Source: Alphaproteobacteria bacterium (GTDB lineage: Bacteria > Pseudomonadota > Alphaproteobacteria > Rs-D84). From it: 63,012 nt of DNA. A program made the translations under genes and the position numbers. The notes beneath the pieces were generated by a model. That model did not search any database and was not told the origin of the DNA. It saw nothing but the letters and a program-made list of their open reading frames with translations. The stretch's first letter is position 1; every line of letters begins with the position of its first letter. The stretch covers positions 1 to 63,012 of the forward strand of contig JAFZUT010000006.1 of the NCBI GenBank assembly GCA_017618175.1. The letters are read 5' to 3'. Shown here one piece after another: positions 35,181 to 44,305 of this stretch.

Positions 35181-36050
35181 ATGGCAGAAGTCACAGCGAA
35201 ATTGATTCAAGAACTGCGCGAAAAAACATCCGCAGGTATGATGGATTGCAAAAAGGCATTGATTGAAAATAATGGTGATATCCAGGCGGCGGCCGATTGG
35301 TTGCGCCAAAAAGGTATTGTCAAGGCGGCGTCCAAGGCCGGCCGCGTGGCGGCATCGGGTTTGGTGACCGTCGTAAAATGCGATAATATGGGTTGTGTCG
35401 TTGAATTGAACGCCGAAACAGACTTTGTTGCGAAAAACGACAAATTCCAAAAATTGGTTGCCGATGTTGCGAACAAGGCTTTGGAATTGTCCGGTGATTT
35501 TGACGCAACACTGGCCGCGGTCAAAGACGATATTGCATCCACAATCGCGACAATTGGTGAAAATATGAATCTGCGCCGTATTGCAAAAGTTTCAGGCCAA
35601 CATATTTTCAGTTATATTCACAATGCATTGGTTCCGGGCATGGGGCAAATTGGTGTTGCGGTCGCAATTGATGGTGATTCGGATAAAATTGCCGAAATCG
35701 GTCCAAAAATCGCGATGCACATTGCGGCGAACAAACCGGAATTTATGACCATTGCCGATGTTGATCCGGCGGCGGTTGAACGCGAGAAAAAAGTGTTCAT
35801 CGAATCTGGGGCAACGGCGGGCAAACCGGAAAACATCGTTGAAAAAATGGTGAACGGTCGTTTGCAGAAATACTATGCGGAATCGGTTTTGGAAGAACAA
35901 CCATTCGTTATGGACCCGTCCAAGACCGTTAAACAGGTTTTGAACGAAGCCGGCGGTAAATTGGCAGGATTTGCTTACTTTGTGTTGGGTGAAGGCATTG
36001 AAAAACGCAATGATAACCTGGCGGATGAAGTTGCAAATATGTTAAAGTAA
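35181..36050 (+). CDS. tsf: Elongation factor Ts
   Basis: Nucleotide-exchange factor for EF-Tu. 289 residues with LREKTSAGMMDCKKAL, the TDFVA motif that contacts EF-Tu and the two dimer-like core domains. The start at 35181 follows AAAGGGGGAAATT. Ends in the plus-strand terminator at 36067. Confidence 0.97.
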   Translation: MAEVTAKLIQELREKTSAGMMDCKKALIENNGDIQAAADWLRQKGIVKAASKAGRVAASGLVTVVKCDNMGCVVELNAETDFVAKNDKFQKLVADVANKALELSGDFDATLAAVKDDIASTIATIGENMNLRRIAKVSGQHIFSYIHNALVPGMGQIGVAVAIDGDSDKIAEIGPKIAMHIAANKPEFMTIADVDPAAVEREKKVFIESGATAGKPENIVEKMVNGRLQKYYAESVLEEQPFVMDPSKTVKQVLNEAGGKLAGFAYFVLGEGIEKRNDNLADEVANMLK

Positions 36051-36094
36051 GTGTTAGTGGTTAGTGAAAACCGGCGGGAAACCGCCGGTTTTTA
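36050..36094 (+). terminator. Terminator of rpsB-tsf with TTAGTGGTTAGTG flank
   Basis: ACCGGCGG-GAAA-CCGCCGGT followed by TTTTATT, preceded by TTAGTGGTTAGTG. Same repeat unit as at 6253-6305 and 57390-57428. Confidence 0.85.
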
Positions 36095-36113
36095 TTGCTT
36101 TTCATACAGTGCA

Positions 36114-36172
36114 CTTGAAATCACCTTTTTTATGACTATATTTTTGACAACGACATAGTATATGTATATAAA
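36114..36172 (+). promoter_or_regulatory. Candidate heat-shock and vegetative promoters of groESL
   Basis: CTTGAAA at 36114 with CTATAT at 36136-36141 resembles the alphaproteobacterial RpoH pattern and would leave room for the leader and AAGGAG. A near-perfect TTGACA-17-TATAAA (36144-36172) also fits, but its transcript would start after the ribosome-binding site. No CIRCE inverted repeat is visible. Confidence 0.4.
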
Positions 36173-36182
36173 AGGAGTTATT

Positions 36183-36470
36183 ATGTTAAAACCATTAAAT
36201 AACTATGTTTTAATCCAACGAATTGAAGAAGAAAATAAAACCGCCGGCGGAATTATCATTCCCGACACGGCACGCGAAAAACCATCACGCGGTCGCGTTA
36301 TTGCGGTTGGTGATGGCGTATTTGAAAACGGCAATCGTGTCCCAATGACTGTAAAAGTCGGCAATACTGTACTGTTCGCAAAATGGGCATCGTCTGCAAA
36401 CGATGTCAAAATTGATGGTGCGGATTATGTTCTTATCAAAGAATCCGATATATTGGGTATTTTAGAATAA
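36183..36470 (+). CDS. groES: Co-chaperonin GroES
   Basis: 95 residues with the mobile-loop region (EEENKTAGGIIIPDTAREKPSRG) and the usual beta-barrel. It caps GroEL. AAAGGAG lies 6 bases before the ATG; groEL begins 12 bases after the stop. Confidence 0.98.
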   Translation: MLKPLNNYVLIQRIEEENKTAGGIIIPDTAREKPSRGRVIAVGDGVFENGNRVPMTVKVGNTVLFAKWASSANDVKIDGADYVLIKESDILGILE

Positions 36471-36482
36471 AAGGAAAGAATT

Positions 36483-38102
36483 ATGGCAAAAGAGATTATT
36501 TTCGATACAGATAAATTGGCGGCCGGTGTTGATAAACTGGCCAATGCGGTAAAAATCACTATGGGACCCAAGGGTCGTACGGTTGTAATCGATAAATCAT
36601 ATGGCGCGCCGGTCGCAACCAAAGACGGTGTCACGGTGGCCAAGGCCGTGTCTTTAAAGGACCCAACGGAAAACATTGGCGCCCGCATGATTCAAGAAGT
36701 TGCGAAAAAGGCCGGTGATGATGCCGGTGACGGCACAACAACCGCGACCGTTTTGGCGCAAAAGATTTTCCGTGAAGGTCGTCGTGTTATTGCCGCGGGT
36801 ATGAACCCAATGGATGTTAAGCGCGGAATCGACATTGCAACATCTGCGGTTGTGGCCGATATCGAATCGCACGCCCGCCCGGTTAAAAACAGTTCTGAAA
36901 TTGCCCAGGTCGCAACTATTTCGGCAAATGGCGACAGTGACATCGGTAAAAAAATCGCAGACGCAATGGAAAAGGTGGGCAAAGAAGGTGTCATCACCGT
37001 TGAAGAAGCCAAAGGTTTGGAAACAGAAATCGATGTTGTTGAAGGTATGCAATTTGACCAAGGCTTTATGTCACCATATTTTGTCAGCAACAGCGAAAAA
37101 ATGCTGGCGGAATTGGATGGTGCGGCGGTCTTGGTTTCCGAAAAGAAAATCACGGGGCTCCAGGCATTATTGCCAATTTTGGAACCCGTTGCTCAACAAG
37201 GTCGCCCATTGTTAATTATCGCCGAAGACGTTGAATCCGAAGCATTGGCGACATTGGTTTTGAACCGTCTGCGCGGTGGATTAAAGGTATGCGCGGTCAA
37301 AGCCCCGGGTTTTGGCGATCGTCGCAAGGCAATGTTGCAAGACATCGCGATTGTGACCGGCGCAACCGTTATATCGGACGATATGGGTATGACATTTGAT
37401 AATATCACGCCGGCGGTTTTGGGTTCGGCCAAACGCGTTGTGGTTGACAAATCCACTACATTAATTGTTGGCGGCGCCGGCGACAAAGGCGCAATTGCCG
37501 CACGTGCCGATGAAATTCGTAAACAAATCAAAGAAACAACCAGTGACTATGACCGCGAAAAATTGGCGGAACGTTTGGCCAAATTAGTCGGCGGTGTCGC
37601 GGTTATCCATGTCGGCGGTATGACCGAAGTTGAAGTCAAAGAAAAGAAAGATCGCGTAGATGATGCATTGGCGGCAACCCGCGCCGCGGTCGCGGACGGA
37701 ATTGTTGCCGGCGGCGGTGTCGCATTGGTCCGCGCGGTTGCCGCATTGGCCAAGGCCAAGGGCGAAAACACCGACCAAAATGTTGGTATCGATATTGTCC
37801 GTCGCGCAATTGTCGCACCGTGCGCGCAAATTGCCGAAAACGCGGGCACATCTGGCGAAATTGTCGTGGGCAAAGTTTCTGAATCCAAAGATTACAATTT
37901 TGGATACGATGCCCAAACAGACGAATATGTTGATATGATGAAGGCCGGAATTATCGACCCGGCCAAGGTGGTTAAAACCGCAATTATGGCGGCGGCATCA
38001 ACCGCGGGCGTGTTGCTAACCACCGGTGCGGTTATGACGGAAATTCCCGAAGAAAAATCAACCGCCCCACAAATGCCGGGTGGTATGCCGGGAATGATGT
38101 AA
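36483..38102 (+). CDS. groEL: Chaperonin GroEL
   Basis: 539 residues with the ATP-binding GPKGRTVV and [10 protein letters not shown] motifs (Asp in DAGDGTTT) and the C-terminal GGMPGMM tail. Folds many cytosolic proteins. Only one copy is present in this window. Confidence 0.98.
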   Translation: MAKEIIFDTDKLAAGVDKLANAVKITMGPKGRTVVIDKSYGAPVATKDGVTVAKAVSLKDPTENIGARMIQEVAKKAGDDAGDGTTTATVLAQKIFREGRRVIAAGMNPMDVKRGIDIATSAVVADIESHARPVKNSSEIAQVATISANGDSDIGKKIADAMEKVGKEGVITVEEAKGLETEIDVVEGMQFDQGFMSPYFVSNSEKMLAELDGAAVLVSEKKITGLQALLPILEPVAQQGRPLLIIAEDVESEALATLVLNRLRGGLKVCAVKAPGFGDRRKAMLQDIAIVTGATVISDDMGMTFDNITPAVLGSAKRVVVDKSTTLIVGGAGDKGAIAARADEIRKQIKETTSDYDREKLAERLAKLVGGVAVIHVGGMTEVEVKEKKDRVDDALAATRAAVADGIVAGGGVALVRAVAALAKAKGENTDQNVGIDIVRRAIVAPCAQIAENAGTSGEIVVGKVSESKDYNFGYDAQTDEYVDMMKAGIIDPAKVVKTAIMAAASTAGVLLTTGAVMTEIPEEKSTAPQMPGGMPGMM

Positions 38103-38115
38103 AATATCTGTTATT

Positions 38116-38143
38116 AAAAAACGCCCCGTCCGGGGCGTTTTTT
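38116..38143. terminator. Bidirectional terminator between groEL and a lipoprotein gene
   Basis: AAAAAACGCCCC-GT-CCGGGGCGTTTTTT is symmetric, with A-run and T-run at the two ends. Confidence 0.85.
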
Positions 38144-38864
38144 AATTAAAATCTATATCCAAATTTTCAAAGTCAGTATGACCCGCACCGGGAATTTCAA
38201 CAATTTGGTCGGTTGGCCAAAATTTGCGTGATAATTCCGGCGGCACCACGCGGTCGCGCGCGCCGACATAATGAATCGCCGGCACATCGGGTAATTCTTC
38301 TAAATCCAAAGATTTGGTCAATGGGCTGTCGCCAAAATGTTTTGTCCACGCCGTATGATTCGGTACACCGGCAATCGTCACCCATTTTTTTACCTGAATT
38401 TCCGGATGACGATTTATAATCAGGCCCGAAATCAATCCGCCACCCGAATACCCAATCAATATAACCGGCCGCCGACCGGCAATACCTTTAATCGCCGCCG
38501 CCATTGAATCAACAACGCGCGCAGAAAAACGTCCATCGGTCCAATCGGATTCACTGCACGCCGGTGACATTATAAACTGGCACGGGCGCGCAACATATGC
38601 CACATTTGCCCACAAATCCCGCACCGCCAATTTACGCATCATTTTTCCGCGTGGCGTTGGGTCACGGGTTGGCGTCCCATATGCATTGAACGCATGGCCA
38701 TCACCTTCGATATAAATATGAACCGGCGCATTTTTGTCAGTTATTTTTTGATATGTCGCAATTTCATATTCGCCCGCCGCAACGCCCCGACACTCAAAAT
38801 CATCTGGCGACACCCACGCACCGGTACACCCCACCAACAATAAAAACACCAATAATAAGCGCAT
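38142..38864 (-). CDS. Alpha/beta-hydrolase lipoprotein (esterase-like)
   Basis: 240 residues starting with a lipobox (LLLVGC, Cys13), so it is likely a lipid-anchored envelope enzyme. The nucleophile elbow GYSGGG, GARDRVV (acid) and GAGHTDF (base) give a full catalytic triad. The substrate is unknown; esterase or thioesterase activity is possible. Confidence 0.8.
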   Translation of the reverse strand: MRLLLVFLLLVGCTGAWVSPDDFECRGVAAGEYEIATYQKITDKNAPVHIYIEGDGHAFNAYGTPTRDPTPRGKMMRKLAVRDLWANVAYVARPCQFIMSPACSESDWTDGRFSARVVDSMAAAIKGIAGRRPVILIGYSGGGLISGLIINRHPEIQVKKWVTIAGVPNHTAWTKHFGDSPLTKSLDLEELPDVPAIHYVGARDRVVPPELSRKFWPTDQIVEIPGAGHTDFENLDIDFN

Positions 38865-38967
38865 ACGTATATCTTACACCAAATTCAAAATTAAAAAAAT
38901 GATAAAAATATTTGACAAATGCTTTTTTTAGGCTATATTTAAGAACAAACAACCAAAAGGGTAGAGT

Positions 38968-39771
38968 ATGTTTGATAAATTAAGAATGAAATTTGCCGCA
39001 AAACGTATGCAACGCGAATCGGATTATGCGTGGATTGCCAAGAATGTTATCGCGCGCGAAAACCCATTTATGACCGTGATTTCATGGCCTTTCCGTATGA
39101 TTGGTCGTGCATTCCGTTGGATTTTTGATTGCATAACGGCAATTTTATCATGGATTTGGGATTTATTGGTATGGGTATTGCGCACCATTTGGGTATGGTT
39201 GTGCGGTATCAATTTGATTGGGTTGATAAACCTGGCTTTGCTGATTGCGATAATTGTTTTGTGTGCAATGTTGGTCATCAGCATGGTGAACTGCAAAAAA
39301 CCGATTGTTGTCAACACCGCATCTGCAAACAAAGTTACGGTCGAGGCAACACAAAAAGTCGAAAGCGCCGATACGACGGACAACAAAAATATTCCGTTGC
39401 CGATTCGCCGTGATGCGCGTGGTGATATGCAAAAGCCAATAAACGTTGTCCCGGCAAAACCATGCGACAATCCTGCGCTGCGTCCCCAAGGTGATGGCCG
39501 CATCTATGGCGACGTTATCATCGAATCGCGCGGCGAAAGAATTATGTTGCGTAACGGTACGCGCATTCGTGGGAATTTATACCTGCAACGTATGCACAAA
39601 TATGTTTTGCCGTGCAATGTTGTTGTCGAAGGGAATGTGTTCTTGCGTGATGTAAATTTGTTACAATTCTGCGGACCATTTACCGTCACCGGAAATATTT
39701 ACGTCAGCCCGCGTTCGTCATTTGGTCCAATTCCATATAACGCGCGTTTGGGTGGCCAGATAATTTTATAA
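38968..39771 (+). CDS. Membrane protein with bactofilin-like beta-rich C-terminus
   Basis: 267 residues. Residues about 35-75 are Trp-rich (WIFDCITAILSWIWDLLVWVL) and about 80-108 form a membrane helix; a Ser/Thr/Asn linker follows. The last 90 residues have short repeats such as GDVIIES, GTRIRGNLYLQ, VVVEGNVFL and TVTGNIYVS, like the repeating rungs of a bactofilin or other beta-helix. Function unknown; an envelope-associated scaffold is possible. AAAAGGG lies upstream of the ATG. Confidence 0.6.
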   Translation: MFDKLRMKFAAKRMQRESDYAWIAKNVIARENPFMTVISWPFRMIGRAFRWIFDCITAILSWIWDLLVWVLRTIWVWLCGINLIGLINLALLIAIIVLCAMLVISMVNCKKPIVVNTASANKVTVEATQKVESADTTDNKNIPLPIRRDARGDMQKPINVVPAKPCDNPALRPQGDGRIYGDVIIESRGERIMLRNGTRIRGNLYLQRMHKYVLPCNVVVEGNVFLRDVNLLQFCGPFTVTGNIYVSPRSSFGPIPYNARLGGQIIL

Positions 39772-39795
39772 ATCTATAAAATATCCAAAAAAACG

Positions 39796-39821
39796 AATCG
39801 CCAGACACCTGGCGATTTGTT
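39796..39821 (+). terminator. Hairpin terminator
   Basis: AATCGCCAG-ACAC-CTGGCGATT followed by TGTTTTT. Confidence 0.8.
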
Positions 39822-39877
39822 TTTACATTTATAACTATTTATGATATAATAGACGCATAAAACAAAAGGAATGAAAT

Positions 39878-40093
39878 ATGAAAACACTTGAAAAAATTTT
39901 ATCTGTATTGGCGAAAAATTTGGGTTATACGGTCGTATTGGTTTTGGCAATCATACTGTTTGCGATGTTCTCGGACGGGTTAATCAGTGGTATTATCACC
40001 GCAATATCTGCACTGTTGGGATACGCATGCATTATGGCATTGTATAACGAATTCAAAAAAGAACCCGCCAAGAAAACAACCAAAAAGAAATAA
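39878..40093 (+). CDS. Small two-helix membrane protein
   Basis: 71 residues with membrane helices at about 15-32 and 36-56 and a Lys-rich tail (KKEPAKKTTKKK). No family recognised. AAAAGGA stands just before the ATG. Confidence 0.65.
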   Translation: MKTLEKILSVLAKNLGYTVVLVLAIILFAMFSDGLISGIITAISALLGYACIMALYNEFKKEPAKKTTKKK

Positions 40094-40096
40094 ACA

Positions 40097-40123
40097 AAAA
40101 TCCGCCAAATGGCGGATTTTTTA
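40097..40123. terminator. Bidirectional terminator
   Basis: AAAAATCCGCC-AAAT-GGCGGATTTTTT closes the small membrane protein gene (plus) and cassette gene 5 (minus). Confidence 0.85.
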
Positions 40124-41062
40124 ATTCTTGTTCCACAACCAACAATTTGCATCGGTGTGAGTTGCATCATATGTTGTTGTACCATCCGGCCACCCGGCAC
40201 AGGTCATTTTCGCCTGGGCATATGTGGTGACACCGGCCATTGTTGGTATTTTCGCGGAATCATTTGTCGCATTGTACGCCGCCGCACCGGTATATGTCGC
40301 AACCGAACCACCAACCACACCATTTGAATTATATGTGACAACATTACCCGCCGTCCCGGTCGGCAGTGTCACCTGGTTATTACTAATCGCCGCCATAACC
40401 GCACCCATTGTGGGAATGGAAATTTTTTGAATTGCCTTTTGATTGGCCGTTAAATTTGATGCTTGGTAATTTGGTACATCACTTTCCTCGATTATCTTAC
40501 GTTCACCAACAACATTGTCCATACCCGTTCGAGTAGCGATACCTGTTCCTTTGACACGAATATTCAAATAGTCAAACGTGCTCCCCCCGGATCCTTCCGT
40601 ATAAGCATTTGTAACTCCAGAACCATTAATTTCTCCATAACCAGATTTTGGAATCCTATTTTGCAAATAATTATTCATATTGTCCCAAATTAATCGTGTT
40701 TCGTTTGCCACGGCACGAACCGTCGGTATCATTTTATCTGTGATTGTGGTACTCAATACTTCTACGCTATCGCTAAAACCCCACAACCCATCACCGTCAC
40801 TTACGATACCAGCAATTTCATTGTTCACAATACCGTATTCATCCCCAACCAATCCATTTGTTGTGTCGTATGAAACAACGGTGGGGATTTCAAAATCATC
40901 TCCATAGGCACTAAATTCCATAGTGTCCGCATTGATTAAATCTTGTTTCAATGCATCTTGGGCATCAACGTAACCCCGTGAAGTCACGGTTGATGATGTT
41001 GCGTATGCATTGATTGATAAAACGGATGCAATTGCACCGATGCTAAGAATTGAAATCCTCAT
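40121..41062 (-). CDS. Cassette-family secreted protein 5 (MRISIL leader, longest member)
   Basis: 313 residues, nearly twice its paralogues. It has leader MRISILSIGAIASVLSINAYA and STVTSRGYVDAQDALKQ. Its middle contains several short repeats (VVSYDTTNGLVGDEYGI, VVTYNSNGVVGGSVATYTG; TMGAVMAAISN, TMAGVTTYAQAK) that recall fibrous phage or adhesin shafts. It ends CAGWPDGTTT...ANCWLWNKN and has no Cys tail. The frame is open through the upstream repeat but the ATG at 41062 with GGAAGGGA is chosen. Function unknown. Confidence 0.82.
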   Translation of the reverse strand: MRISILSIGAIASVLSINAYATSSTVTSRGYVDAQDALKQDLINADTMEFSAYGDDFEIPTVVSYDTTNGLVGDEYGIVNNEIAGIVSDGDGLWGFSDSVEVLSTTITDKMIPTVRAVANETRLIWDNMNNYLQNRIPKSGYGEINGSGVTNAYTEGSGGSTFDYLNIRVKGTGIATRTGMDNVVGERKIIEESDVPNYQASNLTANQKAIQKISIPTMGAVMAAISNNQVTLPTGTAGNVVTYNSNGVVGGSVATYTGAAAYNATNDSAKIPTMAGVTTYAQAKMTCAGWPDGTTTYDATHTDANCWLWNKN

Positions 41063-41109
41063 ATTGTCCCTTCCTTTGTTATGCTTGTTTGGTATGTTTA
41101 TATGGTAAC

Positions 41110-41211
41110 AAAAAGGTACCTTTTTTTGACCACCCTGCAAGATTTTGTAAGTCATTGATTTTACTGAATCGCACTTTCTAAAAAAAGTGATGGACAAAAA
41201 GGTACCTTTTT
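41110..41211 (-). repeat. Palindrome-bounded upstream element, copy 5 (type I)
   Basis: Palindromes lie at 41110-41125 and 41196-41211 (centres 86 bp apart). The type I segment has the same orientation to its gene as copies 1 and 3. The proximal palindrome is 47 bases from the ATG. The distal flank reads CAAACTGGTCA and is preceded by an ACCGGCGG hairpin, as in copy 6. Confidence 0.85.
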
Positions 41212-41230
41212 TTTGACCAGTTTGTACACA

Positions 41231-41257
41231 AAAACCGGCGGAAATCCGCCGGTTTTT
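41231..41257 (-). terminator. Terminator of clpB (ACCGGCGG stem)
   Basis: On the minus strand AAAAACCGGCGG-x4-CCGCCGGTTTTT lies just after the clpB stop at 41273 and just before cassette element 5. Confidence 0.8.
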
Positions 41258-41272
41258 AATAATCGCCAATCA

Positions 41273-43330
41273 CTATTTCACCGTCAATTCTTTACCATGC
41301 GTATCAACATAGACGGTTCCGCCCTCGCCCACGGTGTCGGCCAAAATCAAATCTGCAATTTTATCTTCAACCGCCGACGTAATAAGGCGTTTCAACGGTC
41401 GTGCGCCGAACACCGGGTCGTATCCGTTTTCACCCAACCATTTAATCGCCGAATCGGTCACGTTCAATTCTATACGCCGCGCCGCAAGGCGATTACGCAG
41501 GTTCCGCAACTGAATTTCCACGATGCCGGCCATAACGTCTTTGCCCAATTGGTTAAAGAACACAATTTCATCAATACGATTTATGAATTCCGGACGGAAT
41601 TGCTTTTTGACGGCATTCATATCCGGCAAATTACTGGTCATAATTATAATCGTGTTCGTAAAGTTCACAATGTGACCTTGGCCATCGGTCAAACGACCAT
41701 CGTCCAATATCTGCAAGAACACATTGAACACATCCGGATGTGCCTTCTCGATTTCATCGAACAATAACACTTGGTACGGACGGCGACGCACAGATTCGGT
41801 TAAAACACCACCCGCATCATATCCAACATACCCCGGGGGCGCACCAATCAAACGCGCAACCGAATGCGGTTCCATATATTCACTCATATCGATACGCGTC
41901 ATCGCGGTATCGTCATTGAACAGGTATTCCGCCAAGGCTTTTGCAACCTCGGTTTTCCCAACGCCGGTCGGGCCCAAGAACATAAAACTGCCCGATGGAC
42001 GCCGCGGATCGGAAAGGCCCGCCCGCGAACGACGAATCGCACGCGCAACCACCGCCAATGCCGCATCTTGACCCACAACACGTTTGCGTAATTCTTCTTC
42101 AATGTTCAACAATTTCGATTGTTCGGTGGCACTCAACTTATCGGCCGGCACACCGGTCCATTTGCTGACCACCGCCGCAATATGTTCTGGCAACACGGTT
42201 TTATATTCGCGCGATTCAGAATTCATCTTTTTAATTTTTTCTTCCAATTCTGGAATCTTGCCATACTGCAACGCAGACGCTTTTTCATAATCGCCGGCGC
42301 GCATTGCACTGGCAACCTCGGCCTTGGCGGCATCCAACGCGGCCATCGCATCGGACAGCCCACGCATCTTTTCTTGTTCTGCGCGCCAATCGGCGGTCAT
42401 TTTTTTAGATTTTGCCTCGGTTTCCGCAATCAATTTTTCCAAATCACCCAGACGTTTTTTTGATTCTTCGTCTTTTTCTTTCTTTAATGCCTGTTGCTCG
42501 ATTTTTAATTGCATCAAATGCCGGTCAACTTCATCCAAATCTTCGGGTTTAGACGCAACCTCGATACGGACACGGGCGGCGGCTTCGTCCACCAAATCAA
42601 TCGCTTTGTCCGGCAAGAATCGGTCGGTTATATAACGGTTGGAAAGCCGCACCGCCGCAACCAACGCACTATCCGCGATGCGCACACCATGGTGACCTTC
42701 ATATTTTTCTTTCAATCCGCGCAGAATTGAAATGGTGTCATCAACGGTCGGCTCGTCAATATAGACCGGTTGGAAACGGCGCGCCAATGCCGGGTCTTTT
42801 TCAATATATTGGCGATATTCATCCAAGGTCGTTGCGCCCAGACAGTGCAATTCACCACGTGCCAACATCGGTTTAATAAGGTTCCCGGCATCCATACTGC
42901 CTTCGCCTTTGCCGGCACCGACCAAAGTATGCAATTCATCAATAAACAAAATAATTTCACCGTTGGAATCTTTGACGGCTTTCAGTACGGCTTTGAATCT
43001 GTCTTCAAATTGACCACGGAACATTGCGCCCGCCATCAATGCCCCCATATCCAACGACAGCAATTTTTTATTCTGCAAATTTTCCGGTATATCACGTGAA
43101 ACGATACGTTCGGCCAAACCTTCGACAATCGCAGTTTTACCCACCCCCGGGTTTCCAATCAAAACCGGGTTATTCTTGGTACGGCGGGACAGAACCTGGA
43201 TAGTGCGGCGAATTTCTTCATCGCGTCCAATGACCGGGTCCAATTTTCCATCGGCCGCCAATTTGGTAAAATCGGTAGTATATTTTTCAATGGCCTTGGC
43301 CGGTGTTTCTTGCATTTCTTCTGGATTCAT
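41273..43330 (-). CDS. clpB: Disaggregase ClpB lacking the N-terminal domain
   Basis: 685 residues, against ~860 for typical ClpB: the first ~145 residues (substrate-binding N-domain) are absent. NBD1 (GNPGVGKT), a near-complete coiled-coil middle domain that contacts DnaK, and NBD2 (GPTGVGKTE, Walker [14 protein letters not shown]) are present. A ~25-residue stretch after VIMTSN in NBD2 is also shorter than in E. coli. AGGAGT precedes the ATG, so the short form is the designed product. It resembles the internally initiated short ClpB isoform. Likely works with DnaK in resolubilising aggregates. Confidence 0.95.
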   Translation of the reverse strand: MNPEEMQETPAKAIEKYTTDFTKLAADGKLDPVIGRDEEIRRTIQVLSRRTKNNPVLIGNPGVGKTAIVEGLAERIVSRDIPENLQNKKLLSLDMGALMAGAMFRGQFEDRFKAVLKAVKDSNGEIILFIDELHTLVGAGKGEGSMDAGNLIKPMLARGELHCLGATTLDEYRQYIEKDPALARRFQPVYIDEPTVDDTISILRGLKEKYEGHHGVRIADSALVAAVRLSNRYITDRFLPDKAIDLVDEAAARVRIEVASKPEDLDEVDRHLMQLKIEQQALKKEKDEESKKRLGDLEKLIAETEAKSKKMTADWRAEQEKMRGLSDAMAALDAAKAEVASAMRAGDYEKASALQYGKIPELEEKIKKMNSESREYKTVLPEHIAAVVSKWTGVPADKLSATEQSKLLNIEEELRKRVVGQDAALAVVARAIRRSRAGLSDPRRPSGSFMFLGPTGVGKTEVAKALAEYLFNDDTAMTRIDMSEYMEPHSVARLIGAPPGYVGYDAGGVLTESVRRRPYQVLLFDEIEKAHPDVFNVFLQILDDGRLTDGQGHIVNFTNTIIIMTSNLPDMNAVKKQFRPEFINRIDEIVFFNQLGKDVMAGIVEIQLRNLRNRLAARRIELNVTDSAIKWLGENGYDPVFGARPLKRLITSAVEDKIADLILADTVGEGGTVYVDTHGKELTVK

Positions 43331-43495
43331 ACGCGACTCCTTTTTTTATCAGTAATATATATAGTGCGCTTTTTCGAAATTCAAGGATATGGGAACAAAA
43401 CCCGCCACCGAACAATTATACGAAAAATACAAAACAATACTTGACTTTTCGGGATTTTTATTATAAATTATGCCGCAGTGATTAAAGGATATGAT

Positions 43496-43864
43496 ATGCC
43501 ACGTGTATGTAAAGTAACAGGTAAAAAAACAGAAGTCGGTATGAATGTTTCCCATTCGGAACGCCATACTAAGCGTACGTTCTTGCCGAATCTGCATGTA
43601 TTAAAGTTTCACAGTGATATTTTGGGTCGCGATTTTTCATTGCGCCTTTCGGCCGCGGGTCTGCGCACATTGACCAAGCACGGCGGTCTGGACGCGTATG
43701 TTATGTCAAAACCCGTTTCACGTTTGACACCGGAAATGGCGGCAATCAAGAAAGCCATCGAAAAGAAAAATGGCAAATCTGAAAAGCCGGCCAAAAAACC
43801 AACGCACAAGGCGAACCGCAGTGCGCGTTTGGTAAAAAAAGTTGAAGCAAAGAAGGCAAAATAG
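43496..43864 (+). CDS. rpmB: 50S ribosomal protein L28
   Basis: 122 residues with MPRVCKVTGKKTEVGMNVSHS and the usual TKRTFLPN region; a Lys-rich extension (about 90-122) makes it longer than the ~97 residues seen in most alphaproteobacteria. The ATG at 43496 is preferred over one six codons upstream. Confidence 0.96.
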   Translation: MPRVCKVTGKKTEVGMNVSHSERHTKRTFLPNLHVLKFHSDILGRDFSLRLSAAGLRTLTKHGGLDAYVMSKPVSRLTPEMAAIKKAIEKKNGKSEKPAKKPTHKANRSARLVKKVEAKKAK

Positions 43865-43877
43865 TTTCTTTGCAAAA

Positions 43878-43963
43878 TGGCCCTGTGGTGGAATTGGTAG
43901 ACGCGCTTGACTCAAAATCAAGTTCCGCAAGGAGTGTCGGTTCAAGTCCGACCAGGGCCACCA
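43878..43963 (+). tRNA. tRNA-Leu(CAA), decodes UUG
   Basis: GGCCCTG pairs with CAGGGCC, discriminator A and encoded CCA. Anticodon stem CTTGA/TCAAG encloses loop CTCAAAA, giving CAA. The long variable arm and T-loop TTCAAGT are typical of tRNA-Leu. It begins 13 bases after rpmB. Confidence 0.95.
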
Positions 43964-43975
43964 CGAAATTTTGTT

Positions 43976-43998
43976 AGCCCGCACCAAAAGTGCGGGCT
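43976..43998 (+). terminator. Hairpin after tRNA-Leu
   Basis: AGCCCGCAC-CAAAA-GTGCGGGCT is followed by TAAAAAATTT, a poor but possible terminator for rpmB/tRNA transcription. Confidence 0.55.
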
Positions 43999-44010
43999 TA
44001 AAAAATTTCA

Positions 44011-44107
44011 GTGTCGCGGCGTAGCGCCAGCGAAGACGGACAGTGTCCCGCCGTAGCATTGCCCAAGAATAAGAAACACCGGTTCACGACTAGCGGCGAA
44101 GGCGGAC
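44011..44107. repeat. GC-rich imperfect repeat
   Basis: The 342-bp gap before recO holds no gene. Here GTCGCGGCGTAGCGCCAGCGA, TCCCGCCGTAGC and TAGCGGCGAAGGCGGA are mutually similar and partly inverted, the pattern of short palindromic repeats found in alphaproteobacterial intergenic DNA. Confidence 0.5.
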
Positions 44108-44118
44108 CTATCAACTTT

Positions 44119-44146
44119 AAACACCCGTTGGGTGTTTTTTATTTTT
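44119..44146 (+). terminator. Hairpin with T-run
   Basis: AAACACCC-GTT-GGGTGTTTTTTATTTTT, a good intrinsic terminator form. Confidence 0.65.
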
Positions 44147-44160
44147 GTCCCGTCGCTGGA

Positions 44161-44237
44161 CCGTCATCCCGGCGAAAGCCGGGACCTCTTCGGTTTCGTC
44201 GTGAATTAAAAAGATCCCGGCCTACGCCGGGATGACG
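44161..44237. repeat. MITE-like inverted repeat
   Basis: The ends GTCATCCCGGC and GCCGGGATGAC are inverted repeats enclosing about 50 bases, each end also forming a small hairpin (CCCGGC-GAAA-GCCGGG). Similar GTCATCCCGGC-ended elements are common in alphaproteobacteria. It is intergenic and carries no gene. Confidence 0.65.
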
Positions 44238-44269
44238 AAATGTACGGGGGGGGCGCCCAAACTAACCAC

Positions 44270-44298
44270 TTGCCCCGGCACCAACAACCCGTTATACT
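44270..44298 (+). promoter_or_regulatory. Promoter of recO
   Basis: TTGCCC (44270-44275) and TATACT (44293-44298) are 17 bases apart; the -10 ends 7 bases before the ATG, which implies a leaderless message. No ribosome-binding site is seen. Confidence 0.6.
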
Positions 44299-44305
44299 TT
44301 CCACT

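Noticed and set aside
36144..36172. TTGACA-17-TATAAA as the main groES promoter
   Set aside because: Its transcript would start after the AAGGAG site, leaving no ribosome-binding site; the upstream RpoH-like site fits better, though both remain possible.
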